NCBI RefSeq assembly: GCF_024158605.1
Contig: NZ_JAMZGM010000042.1
Span: 1 to 33,307, forward strand
Source: Sebaldella sp. S0638
Lineage (GTDB): Bacteria; Fusobacteriota; Fusobacteriia; Fusobacteriales; Leptotrichiaceae
Direction: 5' to 3'
Length of the DNA stretch: 33,307 nucleotides
Under the pieces are notes generated by a model. It had not been told where the DNA came from. It did not search any database and saw only the letters and a program-made list of their open reading frames with translations. Positions 33,129 to 33,307 of this stretch are shown here, piece by piece. Both the position numbers and the translations under genes were made by a program. The number at the start of each line of letters is the position of its first letter. Positions within the stretch are counted from its first letter, which is position 1.

Positions 33129-33307
33129 CTTTTTGAAAAAAGGAGTAAAAGGAATACAAAAAATAACTTTTAGCATGAGGGAAATCCAGTAATATTTATT
33201 TTTATTAGTTATATTTTTATAATTATATATTATTCTAGACCAGTTATAAAATGTCAAGGAAAAAAAGAAGAATTTTTAAATAAAAAAATGAGTATCACAA
33301 AATAGAC
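33129..33307. other. Non-coding right edge with a minus-strand promoter-like element
   Basis: No frame of useful length and no ribosome binding site with a start codon are present to the end of the window. On the minus strand TTGACA (33258-33253), 17 bases and AATAAT (33235-33230) resemble a promoter. Its spacer contains ACTGGTCTAGA, similar to one half of the NagR/DasR (GntR-family) operator. Any gene it serves is not evident. Confidence 0.35.

Noticed and set aside
1-33307. tRNA, rRNA, CRISPR array, prophage or replication origin
   Set aside because: No cloverleaf-like segment, rRNA core sequence, regularly spaced repeats, phage structural genes or DnaA-box cluster was recognised by eye.

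Overview
The window is AT-rich (low-GC) DNA from a bacterium with an outer membrane. It encodes autotransporter beta-barrels, an MlaA protein, an outer-membrane barrel protein and many lipoproteins. Strong AGGAGG-type ribosome binding sites, consensus TTGACA/TATAAT promoters and this gene set together suggest the Fusobacteriota, most likely Leptotrichiaceae such as Sebaldella. That placement is inference from recognised protein families; no search was run. I see no rRNA, tRNA, CRISPR array or prophage.

Left part (1-3.9 kb): the window opens inside the right end of an insertion sequence (IS3 family, probably IS150 group). It abuts a headless autotransporter beta-barrel gene, which I read as an IS-truncated pseudogene. 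Next come an outer-membrane barrel protein, a small secreted protein on the minus strand, a lipoprotein with RPPGN repeats, a DnaQ-like exonuclease and a large inverted repeat.

Uptake and envelope operon (3.9-11.1 kb): a consensus promoter, a 13-codon leader peptide ending Cys-His-His-Arg, competing hairpins and a rho-independent terminator precede a polar amino-acid (probably cystine) ABC importer. The same strand continues tightly through an M23 peptidase, a bactofilin and a complete methionine importer (MetN, MetI, MetQ), then a second MetQ behind a terminator. The leader has the layout of a ribosome-mediated attenuator that could sense cysteine; it is the best candidate here for an undescribed regulatory system.

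Envelope and chromosome section (11.1-21 kb): two tandem L,D-transpeptidase paralogues with an unusual SHKC active-site motif; a 79-codon reading frame with a good ribosome binding site but AUA where the start codon should be; the chromosome-organising protein Smc; and an alpha/beta-hydrolase paired with MlaA.

Right part (21-33.3 kb): a 2304-residue autotransporter whose barrel closely resembles the truncated one at the left end, then a GlcNAc locus. nagB-nagA on the minus strand is divergent from an RpiR-type regulator and a GlcNAc-type PTS EIICB. Together these import and phosphorylate GlcNAc, deacetylate it and deaminate it to fructose-6-phosphate. The AT-rich divergent region carries three perfect palindromes that are candidate operators.
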